A stretch of DNA of 64,000 nucleotides. It comes from Bradysia coprophila. Its lineage: Eukaryota; Arthropoda; Insecta; Diptera; Sciaridae. The stretch covers positions 10,776,501-10,840,500 of the forward strand of contig NW_023503608.1 of the NCBI RefSeq assembly GCF_014529535.1. The letters run 5' to 3'. The notes below the pieces were generated by a model, which did not search any database, was not told where the DNA came from, and saw nothing but the letters and a program-made list of their open reading frames with translations. Made by a program: the position numbers and the translations under genes. Below are positions 1-14,050 of this stretch, piece by piece. How positions within the stretch are numbered: the first letter of the stretch is position 1; each line of letters begins with the position of its first letter.

Positions 1-1024
1 AAAAGAACGTTTAAAACATCTAACTAGCTATATATATTTTAGCTTTATTATCCTACAAAGTTTGCCAGAAATAATAATTACTTTAGCGCAGTGTATCCTC
101 CAGATACATTTTATTTTGATTGCTAACATTGAAGGTATTATGGTAAGAACTGTAACGTCTTATAAAAGCATCATAAATATAAACTTGAGTTAACGAATGT
201 GTTACTCGTCTTTAATAGGTTGACGTAAATATTTACTCTTTTTGTGTTGATTTTATTTGCTCGCTTCAACTTCTATAATTTATTGACAACAATCGACACA
301 TTTCATCTCTATTATAATCGACCAATTGCTGATTTAAAATGAAAGTGTTAGCTTATATTAAAAAAAAAATCTACTTCAGTTCATCTCGCTTCATGTAACT
401 GTTGGATTACTGTAATTCGTTAAATTAACAATAAACTTTGAAAACAATTTTATTCGAACAGACGAATGAACAATCGCCATTTCTATTGTTTCTATTTTTA
501 TAACAACAGAAAGAAAGCTTTAAAATGAACAACTCAAACAATTTTTCCCATTCAGAATCATTGTAGGAAAATAAAATCCTTTAAGGAGTATTAATTAAAT
601 GTGAAAGGATTAAAACGAAAAAGAGGGAATGCAAAAAAAATCGAATAAGAAATAAAAGTTTACAAAAAATACTGTGCGAGACGGTTGAACACAAAATGTG
701 ATGGTCAAAGCTATTTTCATTATTAAAATCTATGATAAGAGAATAAATATTCTTTTGTTCTTACACTAAAATATATATGGCACATTTAGTTTATTGTAAT
801 GTGTGTGAATGTATATTTAAACAAAGAAAAACTTGTCACATCATATTTAAGAAACAACAAAAAAAATGTATTTTAAAATAAATAATTCCATTAATAAAAT
901 GTGAAAAATGTTCAGAAGAGTTTTTTTTTCCTACTGGTAGACTATCACTGCTATGTGGTTAATGGATACATCAAATTGTACATCAGATCAACAGACACAA
1001 CAGTTCTCTAACAATTAAGTATAC
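1..1024. other. AT-rich flank, no gene seen
   Basis: Very AT-rich, with many homopolymer runs and stops in all frames. I see no reading frame with splice signals or family resemblance, and no clear repeat until the small MITE that begins at 1025. Confidence 0.6.
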
Positions 1025-1123
1025 CAATACTCTCTCTAGCAAACAAACATCGTTTTGACGCAAAGGCTACGTTGCATTTTTGCCACCTTAATGAGTGTAG
1101 TTAGGTTGCTAGAGAGGGTATTG
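1025..1123. mobile_element. Small MITE, CAATACTCTCTCTAGCA family
   Basis: About 99 bp bounded by inverted ends: the left end reads CAATACTCTCTCTAGCAAAC and the right end is its complement (GTTGCTAGAGAGGGTATTG). The same termini, and the phrase 'ccaccttaat' just inside, recur in the copies at 58724-58909, 59178-59561 and 59307-59491, so this is a dispersed non-autonomous DNA transposon family. It has no coding capacity. Confidence 0.8.
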
Positions 1124-1445
1124 TGCTTAATGTTTTATGGACGACATATGAATAAAAGAAACATATTTGGATAGCAGTGAAGCCAACGGCTGACTCTGAC
1201 ACTGCTATAAACAAGCGAACGAAACCTAGGCAAGGAATTGTCTTTTAATTACAGCCATGAAGATAACTGGAAACTTGTCGAATGCACGGCATAATAAAGA
1301 ACGAAACCTGTTTACATCTCTTGGTCGTTGAAAGTAAGAAATACAACAACTGAGCAACTCCAACATCTGTTGCCAGTCAAAAAATTAATTGAGCAAGAAA
1401 ATCTTAGGAATGAAAAGTTGTATCTGTGGTGGACGGTTGATTTTA

Positions 1446-1785
1446 GGCAATAAGGGAGGTACCGCATATACTTTTTAGTTGATTTTCTTGAAGAACTCGG
1501 AAAATAAAGAGACCCGTGTTTTTTCTTTTCTCGAAAAAATCAAAATTCGAAAAATTATCACTGGTTGAAGTTGAAAAAATTTTCACACCCGATCACACCC
1601 GCCATACAAATTGTTGTTGTAATCGTCATTTACATGGGAAGTATAAAGTGCCCTATAGAGGGTACTATTGCTCGAATCAAGAAAGACAAAAACACGGGTC
1701 CTTTTATTTTCCGAATTCTTCAAGAAAATGTAAAAAAAATGGAAAAAAAATCTTTTTGTACCTCCCTTATTTCAGGCTTATCGCC
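1446..1785. mobile_element. Foldback element of about 340 bp
   Basis: Long imperfect inverted repeat. The left arm contains 'aataagggaggtac', 'tcttgaagaactcggaaaat' and 'acccgtgttttt'. The right arm holds their reverse complements in mirrored order, from 'aacacgggtcc' to 'gtacctcccttatt'. The short ORFs that cross it lie inside the palindrome and are not genes. Internal sequence is unlike the other elements in the window. Confidence 0.75.
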
Positions 1786-1897
1786 CTGATTTCGATACGT
1801 AAATAACTATTTCATGCTGAGCATGAGCTGATAGTCTAAATTACGAGAAAAATTCAGTAATTTATGCCGAAGACATTCAATTATTCAATTATTGTCT

Positions 1898-2211
1898 CGA
1901 TTATTGTTCAAATAGGCTTAAATCCTTGGTAATGTTGTTGAAGAAGAATAGTTTTTGAAATTCGCCTCTGAAGTGTTTGTGGTGTGACTTTGATTGTTGG
2001 CCTAAAATTTAGGCACACAATAGTTTTGTTTAAAATCATTGAATGTTGATGTCTTCATGAATATTATGATCAAAAAATTAATTTTGCTTAAATTATAGAC
2101 CAAATAACCACCTCACACTACAAACACTTCAGAGGCGATTTTTAAAAACTTTTCTTTTTAGGATTGCATGCAACATTCCCAAGAATTTAAGCCCATTTGA
2201 ACAAGAATTGA
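1898..2211. mobile_element. Foldback element of about 310 bp
   Basis: A second, unrelated inverted repeat, about 110 bp after the first. The strongest paired block is 'cgcctctgaagtgtttgt' near 1962 against its complement near 2120-2140. Pairing continues outward through 'ggcttaaatccttgg' to 'ttgttcaaat'. No ORF of note. About 460 bp of nondescript sequence follows before the XPR1 start codon. Confidence 0.75.
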
Positions 2212-2671
2212 ATTTTTGGTATAGATATAGAAATAAGTCAGGGTATTATATCTAGAATTTTTTTTCGTTGATCCTACGCCAGGTGAATTTAAAAAAAAAT
2301 GAAAATCTAAGCAATCGAATTTTCTAAATCGACAGTTGAGTACGATCCAAGAGTTAGGTGTTAGGATAGTCACAGGGATACCATATTCATTTAAAATATA
2401 AGAAATAAATATCATTTTAGCACTTGTCCATTTGCGCATCAGCATGAGGAAGAATAATTTCCCCATTTTTTGAACATTTCCCCGTTGAAGAAAAACCATA
2501 AAATTCTGAATGCTCGTCTGAGTACAACCTTTCGGTATGTCAATATACAGTCCCGCTTGAACCGATGCTCAATGTAGACGGACATAGAAAGTGTTTTAGT
2601 GTCGATAGCAGTCATTCTCAGTATTGCCAACAAATTACTCGAATGAAAATAGTGGAAAATTCTTCATTAGA

Positions 2672-5491
2672 ATGAAATTTGCTGAGCATTTAACAGCCCA
2701 TATCACTCCGGAATGGAGAAAACAATATATCAATTACGAGGTGAGTTTGGTTAGCAATGGGTAAATAAATAATTTTCAAAGTTTTTTCCTCAAGTTTTTC
2801 CTGTGAAAATGAAAATATATTTTTCTTTACTTTTCCGTCAATGCGCAGTCTCTCCGCGGTCGTTTTCGGGCATGCGCTTTGTGAATTAACTGTGTTTAAT
2901 GAATGGATGAACTGAAATTGTTTGTAAACAAAACACTGACTAACTGACGGACTACATATACATAAATCAAGCGATGATAGGTTTTCGTGGTTTGATGCCA
3001 AAAACGAAAAACGTTCTCTGATCAACTTTCATTTGCATTATCACATGGCGTTATTACATTGTTCCATTTGGGTGATGGGTGTGGGTGTGGGTGTTGTGTT
3101 AAAAATAGAACATTCGTGGTTCGATTGACCTATTGTCTTTTGAAATGGAAATTCTACATGTGCAACAGTTAATGCAATTTGAATTTTATTCATAGACCCA
3201 CGATGTTTACTTTGAAACTTTATTTTCTTTTTTTAATTTTATTTAAAGGAAATGAAAGCTATGCTCTATGCAGCTGTAGAACAAGCTCCATCAGCAGAAC
3301 TGGTGGATCCTGAAATGCTGACTCGGTATTTTACAAAATTTGATGAAAAGTTTTTCCACTATAGTGATAAGGAATTGGCCAAAATCAACACATTTTATTC
3401 AGGTGATAAAATTGATAGAGCCAACTAATTCGTCTGACTAAAACGAGTGATTTTTTTTTTATTCCAGAAAAACTTGCTGAAGCAACGCGGAAGTATGCAA
3501 ATCTCCGAACAGAACTCAGTGAAGCTCAAGAAGACGGTTTCCAGAGTAAAAAATCAATATCTCGACGAACGAAACTGCTGCACAAGAAAAACGTCCCGGC
3601 TAGAAAGATTCAAGAACTAAAACTGGCATTCAGTGAATTTTATCTGGGATTGATTCTGTTGCAAAACTATCAAAATCTCAACTTTACCGGATTTCGAAAA
3701 ATATTAAAAAAACATGATAAATTGTTGAGCGTAGACTTCGGGGCACGATGGCGTGTCGAACATGTCGAACAATCGCATTTTTACACAAACAAAGACATTG
3801 ATCGGTTAATACAGGAAACGGAACTAGTGGTAACTCAAGATATAGAAGGTGGTGACCGGCAAAAGGCAATGAAAAGATTAAGGGTTCCACCACTTGGCGA
3901 ACAGCAAAGTCCTTGGATCACATTCAAAGTGGGATTATTTTCTGGTGCATTTATAGTACTTCTCACAGCCGTGCTGTTGTCCGGCATCTTCCACAGTTCG
4001 AAAGACTGGCGAATAGCTACAAGACTCTTTCGAGGACCTCTGTTATTGATTGAGTTCCTATTTTTATGGGGTGTAAATGTTTACGGTTGGCGATCGTCTG
4101 GAGTGAATCATGTGCTAATATTTGAAATGGATCCCAGAAATCATTTATCAGAACAACACTTGATGGAATTAGCATCAGTTTTCGGTGTCATTTGGACCGT
4201 TTGCGTGTTGGGATTTTTATTCAATGATGCTTTAAGCATACCTACATTCGCCAGTCCGCTAATCTTATATTCGTTGATGCTAATATTTCTGTTCAATCCA
4301 ACGAAAACGTTGCGCCACGAAGCCAGATTCTGGACGATACGAGTGATTGGTAGAATTATTTTAGCTCCGTTTTTTTACGTTGGTTTTGCCGACTTTTGGG
4401 TAGCCGATCAGCTAAACAGTCTCGTGCCGGCATTTTTAGACATTCAATATTTCATTTGTTTTTACACGAAGAATTCGTACTGGTCGGATGATAATGTGGA
4501 TGTTGATTCGTGTATAGACAAATCATATTTTATTAGACCAATGGTGGCAATGTTACCAGCTTGGTTTCGATTCGCCCAGTGTCTGAGACGCTATCGTGAT
4601 ACTAAAGAAGCATTTCCACATTTGGCAAACGCAGCCAAATATTCGACATCATTCTTCGTTGTGATATTCTCGTCGCTGACGTTGGCTTCCCAAAGTAAAA
4701 CCCGTAGATTTAACCGGATAGAAAATTGAAAATTCAAATCAATCAATTCTATTTTCCAGATTCCTTTAAGTCATCGGCAGAGAATCCGTGGTTTTACTTT
4801 TGGATAATAGCATCTGTTGTTTCATCGTGTTACGCATACACATGGGACATAAAAATGGACTGGGGGCTTTTCGATTCGAAAGCTGGTGATAATAAATTCT
4901 TGAGGGAGGAAATTGTTTACTCGGGAACGGTAAGTGTAGACGTACAAAATTTGTTTGATCGATGAGACGTGGCTGGATGACAAAATCATCAAGTTTCGTG
5001 AAGTGAATCAGATAATCAATACAAAAAAATCTATTTGCAGTGGATCTACTACTTCGCCATAATTGAAGATCTGATCCTACGTTTCGGATGGACCTTATCC
5101 ATGTCGCTGATTGAGGCTGGATTTATTGAAAGTGAATTAATGATGACGATTCTCAGTCCGTTGGAAGTGTTTCGCCGTTTCATGTGGAATTTCTTTCGAT
5201 TGGAAAATGAACATTTGAATAATTGTGGTAAATTTCGAGCTGTACGGGACATATCTGTCGCTCCCATCGATCAATCCGATCAGGTGACATTTTTTATTTG
5301 GAAGAAATCAATTGTACAAAGTCTGACTGAATATCGTCGATTCGTTTCAGATTACCATTCTTCGAATGATGGACATGGATGGGGATGAAGATGGGGTGAT
5401 AAACCGTCGCGAAAAGACAAAAATCAGTAAAAAGAAAAATGATCTCCGGTTTTTGATTCAGGGAAATTCTGTTGATGAATTGGATAGTTAA
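2672..5491 (+). CDS. XPR1-family phosphate exporter (SPX-EXS)
   Basis: Plasma-membrane inorganic phosphate exporter of the XPR1/Syg1/PHO1 family, in which the SPX domain senses inositol pyrophosphates and the EXS region forms the export pore. I assemble six exons: 2672-2740, 3249-3402, 3468-4694, 4760-4929, 5041-5283 and 5351-5491. All have GT-AG borders and consistent phase, giving 667 aa against about 696 for human XPR1. The SPX domain spans about residues 1-185: it opens with [19 protein letters not shown] and has the lysine-rich helix around [15 protein letters not shown]. The junction motif [10 protein letters not shown] follows, then hydrophobic helices. The EXS domain carries [29 protein letters not shown] and [12 protein letters not shown]. 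The start is fixed by the invariant SPX N-terminus. The C-terminus is short and acidic/basic. AATAAA lies at 5514-5519. The family name comes from mammals, where the orthologue is used as a retrovirus receptor; nothing here bears on that role. Confidence 0.95.
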
Positions 5492-5519
5492 AGATGTTGT
5501 GATGTAGGAAGAGAATAAA

Positions 5520-6250
5520 ATATTTTTTTAAGTTTTAACATGAGTCAATGTGTATTACAATGTAGCAACAGTCATTTCTACTGAAACAACTTGGTGAAGG
5601 ACGATATATTCATGGGTTCTCGGAAATTTAATCAGGCACTAACGTCCAATGTTATAGCAATTGAAAAAACCCTTTCCATTCTAAAAACTATCAGTCCATT
5701 GGAACTTATCAGATAGTGCGGCTTAATATGTGCCAGTCGATAAAAATTTATTGACACCAACTAATTCGAGATAAGGAATCTCACAGTAGCGAAAACAGTT
5801 TTCAGTTTACATTAAAACAACCATGCATAAATACGGCGAGATAAGCTTATGGAATGAACCTGACTATAAGTCTCCAACACAACCACAATTAACATTTTCT
5901 AACAAATTCTTGTTGTGTTGTTAGCAACAGTAACCAAACAACTCGAATACATTGACAAAAACCACCTGTACGTTTTATGTATTGCTCACATAAAAATCTA
6001 ACAGAACTGTTTTAGGATTTTTTTTTTCTTCTTTAAATTGCGATTTAGGTATACAACACAGTCGGTGTTTCCGCTTACATACATTCAGTTGAGTTGCGTG
6101 TTTGTTCGCTGGTCGTGTTGTAATACAGTACCTCTGCGTACACAGCGTATTTATTTCTTTCTTTTTATTAATATTTTGTGTACCTGTGTGTGCATTGAAT
6201 CCATACCAATAAAGTGAACTATACAAAACTCACCTATCTTGTCTCGAGAA
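5520..6250. other. Intergenic spacer, no gene seen
   Basis: Spacer between the XPR1 poly(A) signal and the probable arouser leader. It is AT-rich with short frames only, none with family resemblance. The promoter of the downstream gene probably lies towards its right end, but I cannot point to a clear TATA or initiator pair. Confidence 0.5.
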
Positions 6251-6729
6251 CGGCCATTCCATTCTCAGTTCATTCAGTTACATTTAAAGTGACTCGTCGA
6301 CTCTCGGAATATTGTGTAGTGTGTTCAGTTGATACATACCAACTTTGAAAAATAGACACGTTTTACATTTTTATCTTGGCTGGCTTTTTTGTGGAATATC
6401 ATAAACGAACTTATTGTTTTATTACCATTTTTCCTTTGCATTTTCGATAGAATTTTTCAATCGAATATTGAACCAAGAAAAAACGTCTGTTTAGTTTGAA
6501 CTCATTTTTGGAATCGATAAAGTTTACGGTTGAATCACATTCTTTTTTGTTTTAAGTGGTAACGTTTTTTTTCCTGTTCTGTTAGCATAGTCTGATGACT
6601 AACTGGTGATATCAGTATCCATATTGTAAATTGAAGTGTTTGAGAGTTAATACTGGATGACTTTTGCTTAGTGAGTTCGCCGATCTACTTCACCGAAAAA
6701 TGGATAAATTCTAATCAAACGTCCTATGG
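6250..6729 (+). other. Probable 5' non-coding exon of arouser (end defined, start approximate)
   Basis: A less AT-rich stretch, without a usable ORF, that ends in a near-consensus splice donor (TATGG|GTAAGTC at 6729/6730). The next plausible same-strand acceptor that leads to a gene is at 15973/15974 (TTATAG|ACTTTG), 66 nt before the arouser ATG. I therefore read it as a leader exon with a 9.2-kb first intron. The left boundary is not determined. RNA reads across 6729^15974 would settle it. Confidence 0.35.
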
Positions 6730-8001
6730 GTAAGTCACAAGCGAAACATTTGTTTTTTAAAATGACAAGCGTTTAACATTTTAATGGTAATCAGCTTAAA
6801 TTTGTCGGTCTGATCATTAGCGTTTAAATGCTATTACGCCTCTTGTATCTGCGTCCAATAATCCGATATAATGTTGCTGAGATAATCAAACAAAATATCA
6901 AAAAAGAAATTTCTGTTTAGTATTCCGTCCCCATAGCAGCACACACAGAGAATTTATTTAAAAAACTTTTTTATTTATTATATGTATCTCCCGAGCCGAT
7001 TCGAACATATACAAATGAAGAAATTAAAGAAAAATTTACATATTCAACATTCCAATCCACCTATTAATCTGTCATTTTTCAATATTAAAATTCAGTCACT
7101 CACATTTTACTATTACCACACACAGATATGTGTATAATTTTTACCTTAGCATACATTTTTGCACCGATAATTATTTTATTATAAAAATTCCGATCTGATA
7201 CCTACTTACCCAGAGAACATAAATATAAAACACTCAAGATATATAGATAGCTTTATGATTGTCATGTTTATAAAATTGTGAACTTTGATTTTTTTTTTCG
7301 TTTAACAGCCGTTATTAGCCAATATATAATTGTGTTGTTACCTAGATATGAGGCGATGATCATTAATAATCTGGGCGAGGAATGTTTTACAAAGTTGCAA
7401 AAAAAAAAAAAAATGCGATTACGTAACGTCTACGTATTACTTCTACAAATATTCATTTAACCAATCCATCAATTAATCGAATATGACACCGTGATGCATT
7501 TGATTAATTAATGAAGTCTATTTGATTCGACAATTTTCGACATGCATACAGTTAAAACGTTGGTTTTTGGAATTATGCTCGATCGTGTTGTTTGTCCAAT
7601 TTATTTTTTATTTCTAAAAAAAAATAATTCGGTCTCGGTTAAACACGATTTAACTTGGAAATCTGAAACCACAGATGATGATTAAGGTTTTTTTAATTAA
7701 ATATATTATATCGTATTTAGGTCCATTTAACATGCATACACAGCAAATTTTGTGTTTATAAAAGTATATTGAGAGAGATATTATCGAATGAACCATTAAC
7801 AATACTTTGTTTTCATCTGCATATTGAGATTTAGCAATAAAATGAAACAGTTTCGAGTTGTCGGTCGTAATTGAAACGAAAATTCAGGTAAAGCAATTCA
7901 TTTACTTCCTGGAGAGCCTTCTTCTCTTAAATATATTCTTTAAAGGCATGCCTTCGGACATTCAAACATTAGATCGAAGTATTTTCAATCGATTAAAAGT
8001 A

Positions 8002-8170
8002 TAATCTTTTACATGTTACGGCATGTTTCATTTTCATTTACATTGCCTAATCACGTAAAGCATTGTACTTACGAGGTTCCAAGTTGTTATTTGACAAGTG
8101 GGGAATACAGCCCTCCCCTTCGGGTCGGGCTGTAACACCCCACTTATCAAATACAAATATCAAATATCAA
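8002..8170. mobile_element. MITE-like element, 'GAGGTTCCAAGTTG' family, copy 1
   Basis: Contains 'taatcacgtaaagcattgta', then 'cgaggttccaagttg' and 'atttgacaagtgggg', and then a compact hairpin (ACAGCCC ... GGGCTGT) and the inverted 'ccccacttatcaaata'. The same ordered blocks occur in inverted arrangement at 31308-31473, which shows a dispersed family rather than chance. Confidence 0.8.
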
Positions 8171-8594
8171 ATCAAATACTCGCTGTCGCTCGAGGATCCT
8201 ACTCCATATGAAATAAAGTACTATTAGCATACTACAGAAAGGAAGTTGTAGCTACAAATAGCGATGCGAGAGAGAGAGATAGAGGGTATTGGAGAGATAC
8301 TTAACTCGAATGTGTTTTTTCTTGTTACTCTATAACTTGACAGGAGGATAAAAGAATAATATAAATTAGGCCTCTTTCACTTCGCTATGTGTATCTACAG
8401 TAAATCTTCAATTATGATTAGAATCCTCAACATTACTAAGATATTAAAACAAGTTCAGGATCTTAAATCAATTTAAAATATTTTGAGATTATACCAAAAC
8501 CCTGTGCTAAATTGAGGTCTTCAAAAGCGGGCCATTCTCTTAATCAGTCATGATCTTATAACTCGTTAGCGTCCTAGATTCATATCTACTTCAA

Positions 8595-8620
8595 TACTCC
8601 GGATACTCCGGATACTCCGG
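8595..8620. repeat. Three tandem copies of a 10-bp unit
   Basis: The unit TACTCCGGA plus one base repeats without interruption for 26 bp inside the arouser intron. It is short, GC-richer than its surroundings, and of no evident function. Confidence 0.8.
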
Positions 8621-11600
8621 TAACATATTAAACTCGCGGCAGGCTATTGCATAACATATTTTGTTTTAGTTTCATACAACCATAAAAATCGTTGTTGAAA
8701 CGAGGAACCGCCGGAACCGCTTATTGAGTTTGAGGCTCTCAATCGAGAATAGTTTCTTTTTTTATGCAGCTTTACCTTTACGATATGACAGTCGCGTTTA
8801 GTTTTGCTCATGACAGCACTCAACTGTCACATAAGGCTATTCATCTGTTATCGATAACGACTACAAAAATAATGACAAGCGCTGGGTAATATGGTCTTTT
8901 ATATAGTAAAATGAATGTTAAAAAAATTGAAGTACAAGATTTGAAATCAACCGATTAAAAATACTTTGATCGGTGGAAGTAATAGACCCGATAATAATAC
9001 TGGTCATATGCTTGCCGTCTCTAACAGGTTAAATCTAGAGGATCTATAACACAGCCTGTCAGTATTTCAGTAAATGTAATATATTCTAACCAAATCATTT
9101 CGCTTCGTAAATAACTCAACGATAATATTGTTTTAGATCAATGCTAATCCACAATGAAAAAGCTTGAGACTGCTATAAAAATCCAAGTTAATTAAGTTTT
9201 TATGTTATTGAATTTGGAATGGAATTTTGTGGGCTCAATTAATTCCGAAGCGAAGCCAAGTTCAATGTTAATGTTGTAGAAAATAAAAAGTAAAAATCAA
9301 CGAAACAAATGTTTACGTTCTGCTAGATGTATGCATCTGAAAAAAACGCATTGTTTTCACACAGCATTATATTTAAGTCGGTTGTGTTTTTTTTCTTCTC
9401 TAGCCAAAGTCATTAATTAACCGATTGCATGCTAAGTATCAAGGTTAACAACATGCATTGGGATGATGACAATAGTGGTGGTTGCGCATGAAATTTGTTG
9501 ATCATCTAATACATCCACATGTTTTTTAAAACAATTTCTATATCCGTGTGTCGTGCAGTATAACACTATTTATAATTGTGGTGGCTATTTTCATTTTATT
9601 GCATATTTTATATGGCATTACATGTATTTTATAAATAAATTATCGACCATGTTGGTCTGGTCTTAAAACTGGAAGAGTGAAGAGAAAAAATTGCTGCTTT
9701 TGATGCATGTTAAAATTGTAAACATGTAACTGCATTTTGTTGAACAAACAAAAATTTTTAGCATTTGAAAGTTTTGTGCACTTAGAATTATGTTAAAAGG
9801 CAGTTAAAATTAAATTATTTATATAAAGCGAAACCTGTACCAAATACCTGTCCGCATGAATAGTTCGCTGCTATTTTGTATCATGTATTCAGGTGATACA
9901 GAGTCATTTTAAATAATCCGATATAAGAAAACAAATTGTAGTCGTTCTCAACGGTGAAAATGAAAAGATGTCAGATGCTTCAAAGTCCCAATGGGAACGA
10001 TTCGTAGTGCTGTTTGATTTGGAATCATAAAAACGGAAAGATAATAACTGTGAACTATAAAACTGCAATTGACAGGTGGAACGTTTCTATCTATTTTTCT
10101 GCTACCAAGTGACATTGTTTAGACAAATTGTGAAATTTTCAAACATCAAATCAAACCACAAAGCAAAACCTTTTTCAAATAAATTACTGGCAATTTTCGC
10201 AAAGATGTGTAAACCTAATAGGCCTCTCATTATGTCGAAACGACTAGAAGAAGACAACGTATTATTTCATGCTACAAAAGTTGGTGAAGCCATTTCCGAC
10301 CTGAATGACCGTTGACTCTATTAGAACCGTTATACTGTCCTTACAGTTTTGTAGAATAACTTGCTTTAGTTGTCGTTTTATTTTTAGGACTATATTTTAC
10401 ATAAATGAATTGATGGACCCTCATGAAGGTTAAAACAGGCTTTATTGAATTCGATCAGATCCTTCCCCATACAATTTCACATGAAGGTTTTTGAAAGGGT
10501 ACCCACAAAAAGTTATCACAAAAAGAAGAAGAAAAAAGGGAATCCACAAGGACCTTAAACCAGGTATCAGTTTAATCCGATCAGATCCTTCATTAAAGGT
10601 TTATTTCGATTGAGGGACAGCGTGGGCTGTAGAAAATATTTTTTTGTATTTTAATTAGAAAGTAGAGACTAGTAGTAACAGGGGCTGATAGGCTTTTCGT
10701 TTTTTAGTTGATTTGTGGCGGAAGAGGAACCTAGAAAAGAAACTCACCAATGTGGTCATCTTATTGTTCTCCTTCAATTTTTCGTGACCCTGGACAGTAA
10801 CGACCAACGACAACGTATAGTCGTTGATCTTCATGTAGACCGCTCTTTAAAATTATGACAAATTTTGTTGGTTGTTTCTGTCGAAGCCTGAAACTAAATA
10901 TCAATTTTCTATATCGAGAGGGTACTAGAGGGTAACTTCTAAGTAACGTCTGTTTTTTAACGAATTTTTTTAAACTTTGAATTTAAAAATAGTTATTTAT
11001 GACAGGAATGTGAAGTACTTTATTAGGCTATAGATGTGTAATTATGAGACGAGGCCGCACGCAGAGGCATCTTAAGTTTGCAAATGCATTATGATTTTGT
11101 GTGGCGTAAATAATTTAAATGAGGTGGGTCTACTTTTTCAACGCTATTGCCTTTTAACATAAAATCATACAAAGGAAATTCGAGATAAAATAAAGTGCTC
11201 TACGAAACGAAATAGATTTTTATAACTGTTGAATCTGTTTCCGATCAAGTACCAAAAATATAAAACTTTTAATGTAAAATATAACTCACTCTTATCTATT
11301 ATTTCAACACGGTACCTTCAATTATGTATTTTGTCGGCGATTAAATGTAACGAAGAACTGAACGGTTGGAAGATAAAATTTATTATTTAAACGATAACAA
11401 ATGCCTCACTTATCTAAATATAATTACTAAAACTTGTATCCGAAATCGAAATGTGATATCAGCTGCTTGGTATTCATTCGTTAATCCTCTTATAAACTGT
11501 TTTTAATCCTTTGAGCCTCTTTGAAGAAACTTCCACCAAATATTTTACTGTGATGTTACTGTCAAAATTCCACGAAAAATAATTCTCAACATTCACAACC

Positions 11601-14025
11601 TCATCGAGTGATAAGCACCTCATGGTACAAATAAAATATTATTTGAAAATGTTGTAATTCAATTAGCGTCAATCGGAGTTGATAATTTTAAAATGCCGGA
11701 GTATTGTTACCTGTATGGTTGAGTGTATTGGAAATATTATTATTGAACTTATCGGACTCAAGTTCATTCTCTCTTTTCAAATATCGACGCAATATGGATT
11801 GATTATGTATGAGTCATTTTTGTTCCATTTTTTTTTCGAGCTTTAAATGTTGCCAAAGTGGGTCGGTATAACTACGGTGGATTTGTAGGTATTCAACGTG
11901 TTTACCACTTTATTACATAATGATATGACCTGACCATAACTAAATGTAATTTATATATCTGCTAGACAATTCTATTGGACCCTAATAAAATAGGCTTTTC
12001 ATTTCTAGGACAAAAACGCATATTGTACTCAAATCAACATTTTTTTTTAAATAGTCGAAACATACAAAATTCTGACTTGCACTGATCACTGAATAAATTT
12101 GCAAAAATTTGTTTTTGCAATACAAGTAGGTACGAACATCTGTCACCTACAACTAGTTGTGTTCACAGGTGTAAAGTTACAGTTATAGAAAGGAATTCAA
12201 ATAGCTTCCGCTTGCAAAAAAAAGTCACCAAAATATGATTTTTTGTGTAACAAAACAGGTATTTGAAAGTAATATATGAGCACTTTAAGCTTTTCATGGA
12301 AATTCACTACAGAAAAGTGTTTCCTTACTAAAATAAGACGACGTCCTTTCAGGAAAGTCGAAGATTAAACTATCGGAGAGTTATTGAGAAATTAAGCGAA
12401 TTGGTAGATTCAATACTACCTGTACGTGTGGGGTAAGGGCTGTTAGTTCTTCAAAATTTCTCTTTAAAATGAAATTAATTCTTTTAGTTTAATAAAACTA
12501 TTTAAATACTGTCATCTCTGCTGAGAGAATCTATTACTTCTTTCGTTTTACAATTATTTTCTGTTATAAGGAACACATTAATCACAGGTCAGGTCATTGT
12601 TTACTTTTGTCGATAACAAATGACTAACCGTTTCTGAAAGGTGTTGCATTTTCAAAATTTATTGAATGTCCCAATGTATGGTTTGGTAATGTTCAAAACT
12701 TATTTTACTTTTATTTTCGCTATCGGTGCTGTACTATCTGACTACATTTTCCTCCATTGAAATCTGAATTTTGGTGCACCTTTATTATTATTTGGTGTAT
12801 ATTCAATTCATGACAACGAGATACAGTCAAGTCAACTAACACATTTCCAACAGCTAATGTTTATAATTTGGCAAAGTCCATGTCTAATTTGGGGCATTTG
12901 TGTATATAATACACACGAATTCAAAGAAATATAAAATGAAAATAAAATTGAACGGTGTATTTAGCGCACCATAAAAATTAGAATTAAACAAGGTCAATCG
13001 AATTGTGTTCGCTTTAACAGCTTTACAGCTTACAACGACGAGAATTTTGTATTTTTTATATTTATCTGGAAAAGTCATGTTTGAATGGTTGTAGAGTTAA
13101 ACTTTGTGGGATACAATTTTTTGTCGGGGTTCGTTTCATTTTTTTAAATGAGTTAATTAATTACATTTCTATCAAACGAACCAACATATTTGTTTAACTG
13201 TGGGGAGAATTTGTATTCTAAAAAAAAATCTTTTTAAAGCTTTGATACATCAAACAGTGAAAATTTTCAATATTTGGTTCAGACAGGAATATTTCTGTTC
13301 GATATTGCGTTGGGAATAATGTGGTATAGCCCCAAGGACTACGCGTTTAAATCAATTTATTTTTTCATTTACTAAAATATATTTAATATTAAAATAAACA
13401 TTTGCATCGCTTCACTTAAAATACAGTACGTACGTGCAATTAAATTTTAATTTTGATGAATAAGAATAATCTGCCGACTTGTCAAACTAAGTATATAGAA
13501 GCATGGACTTAATGTTACTATTACAGGGAAATGAAAGTGAAATTCGACATGACATGTTTTCTGATTCGGGAGTTTTTTTAATTGATTCCACAAAAAATAG
13601 GACATTCGATATTTTTAACGTTGCGAATTGACAACGGACTATTAGAATATCTACAAGAAAGTGTTACATGTTAGAGACTGGACTAAGAAATTAGTGATTG
13701 GACTAGCGATTAGAATAAAAGTTCAATTCGTCCGTCATCGTTGTATTTTCTGAATTTTTGTTAGACACTCGCTCGCACCAGGAATGAAGTACTTATATAA
13801 AAAAATCTAGATTTTCGTTTGCTAAACAAATTCTGTGCGGAATCATTTACGAACCGCAACAACTCCTGAAAAAAAAACAAGTCGAATTTCACCTTTCTAA
13901 TTTAAACGATCCCTATCTTCGATTGAAAGTTTATTCATTGATGTAAAAAGTCGTAAATTGCAAAAAGTAAAAAAGTAGAAGTGCGTAGCAGACACTGATT
14001 GTTTATTTTATTCATAGATTCTTAT

Positions 14026-14050
14026 CAACGTACTTCAAACAAAAGTGCGT
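14026..14050. repeat. Terminal fragment of CAACGCACTTCAAGC MITE family
   Basis: Reads CAACGTACTTCAAACAAAAG and closely matches the left ends of the copies at 19785, 49928 and 56658. I see no matching right end nearby, so this looks like a solo end or a decayed copy. Confidence 0.5.

Noticed and set aside
1516-1806. Two overlapping ORFs of 74-96 codons
   Set aside because: They lie inside the 1446-1785 palindrome and have no start context, splice signals or homology.
2158-3025. Three minus-strand ORFs near the XPR1 start
   Set aside because: They overlap the foldback and are antisense to the XPR1 first exon and intron; low-complexity translation.
10076-10315. 79-codon ORF in the arouser intron
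   Set aside because: Open frame only; no recognised domain and no flanking splice sites that fit arouser.
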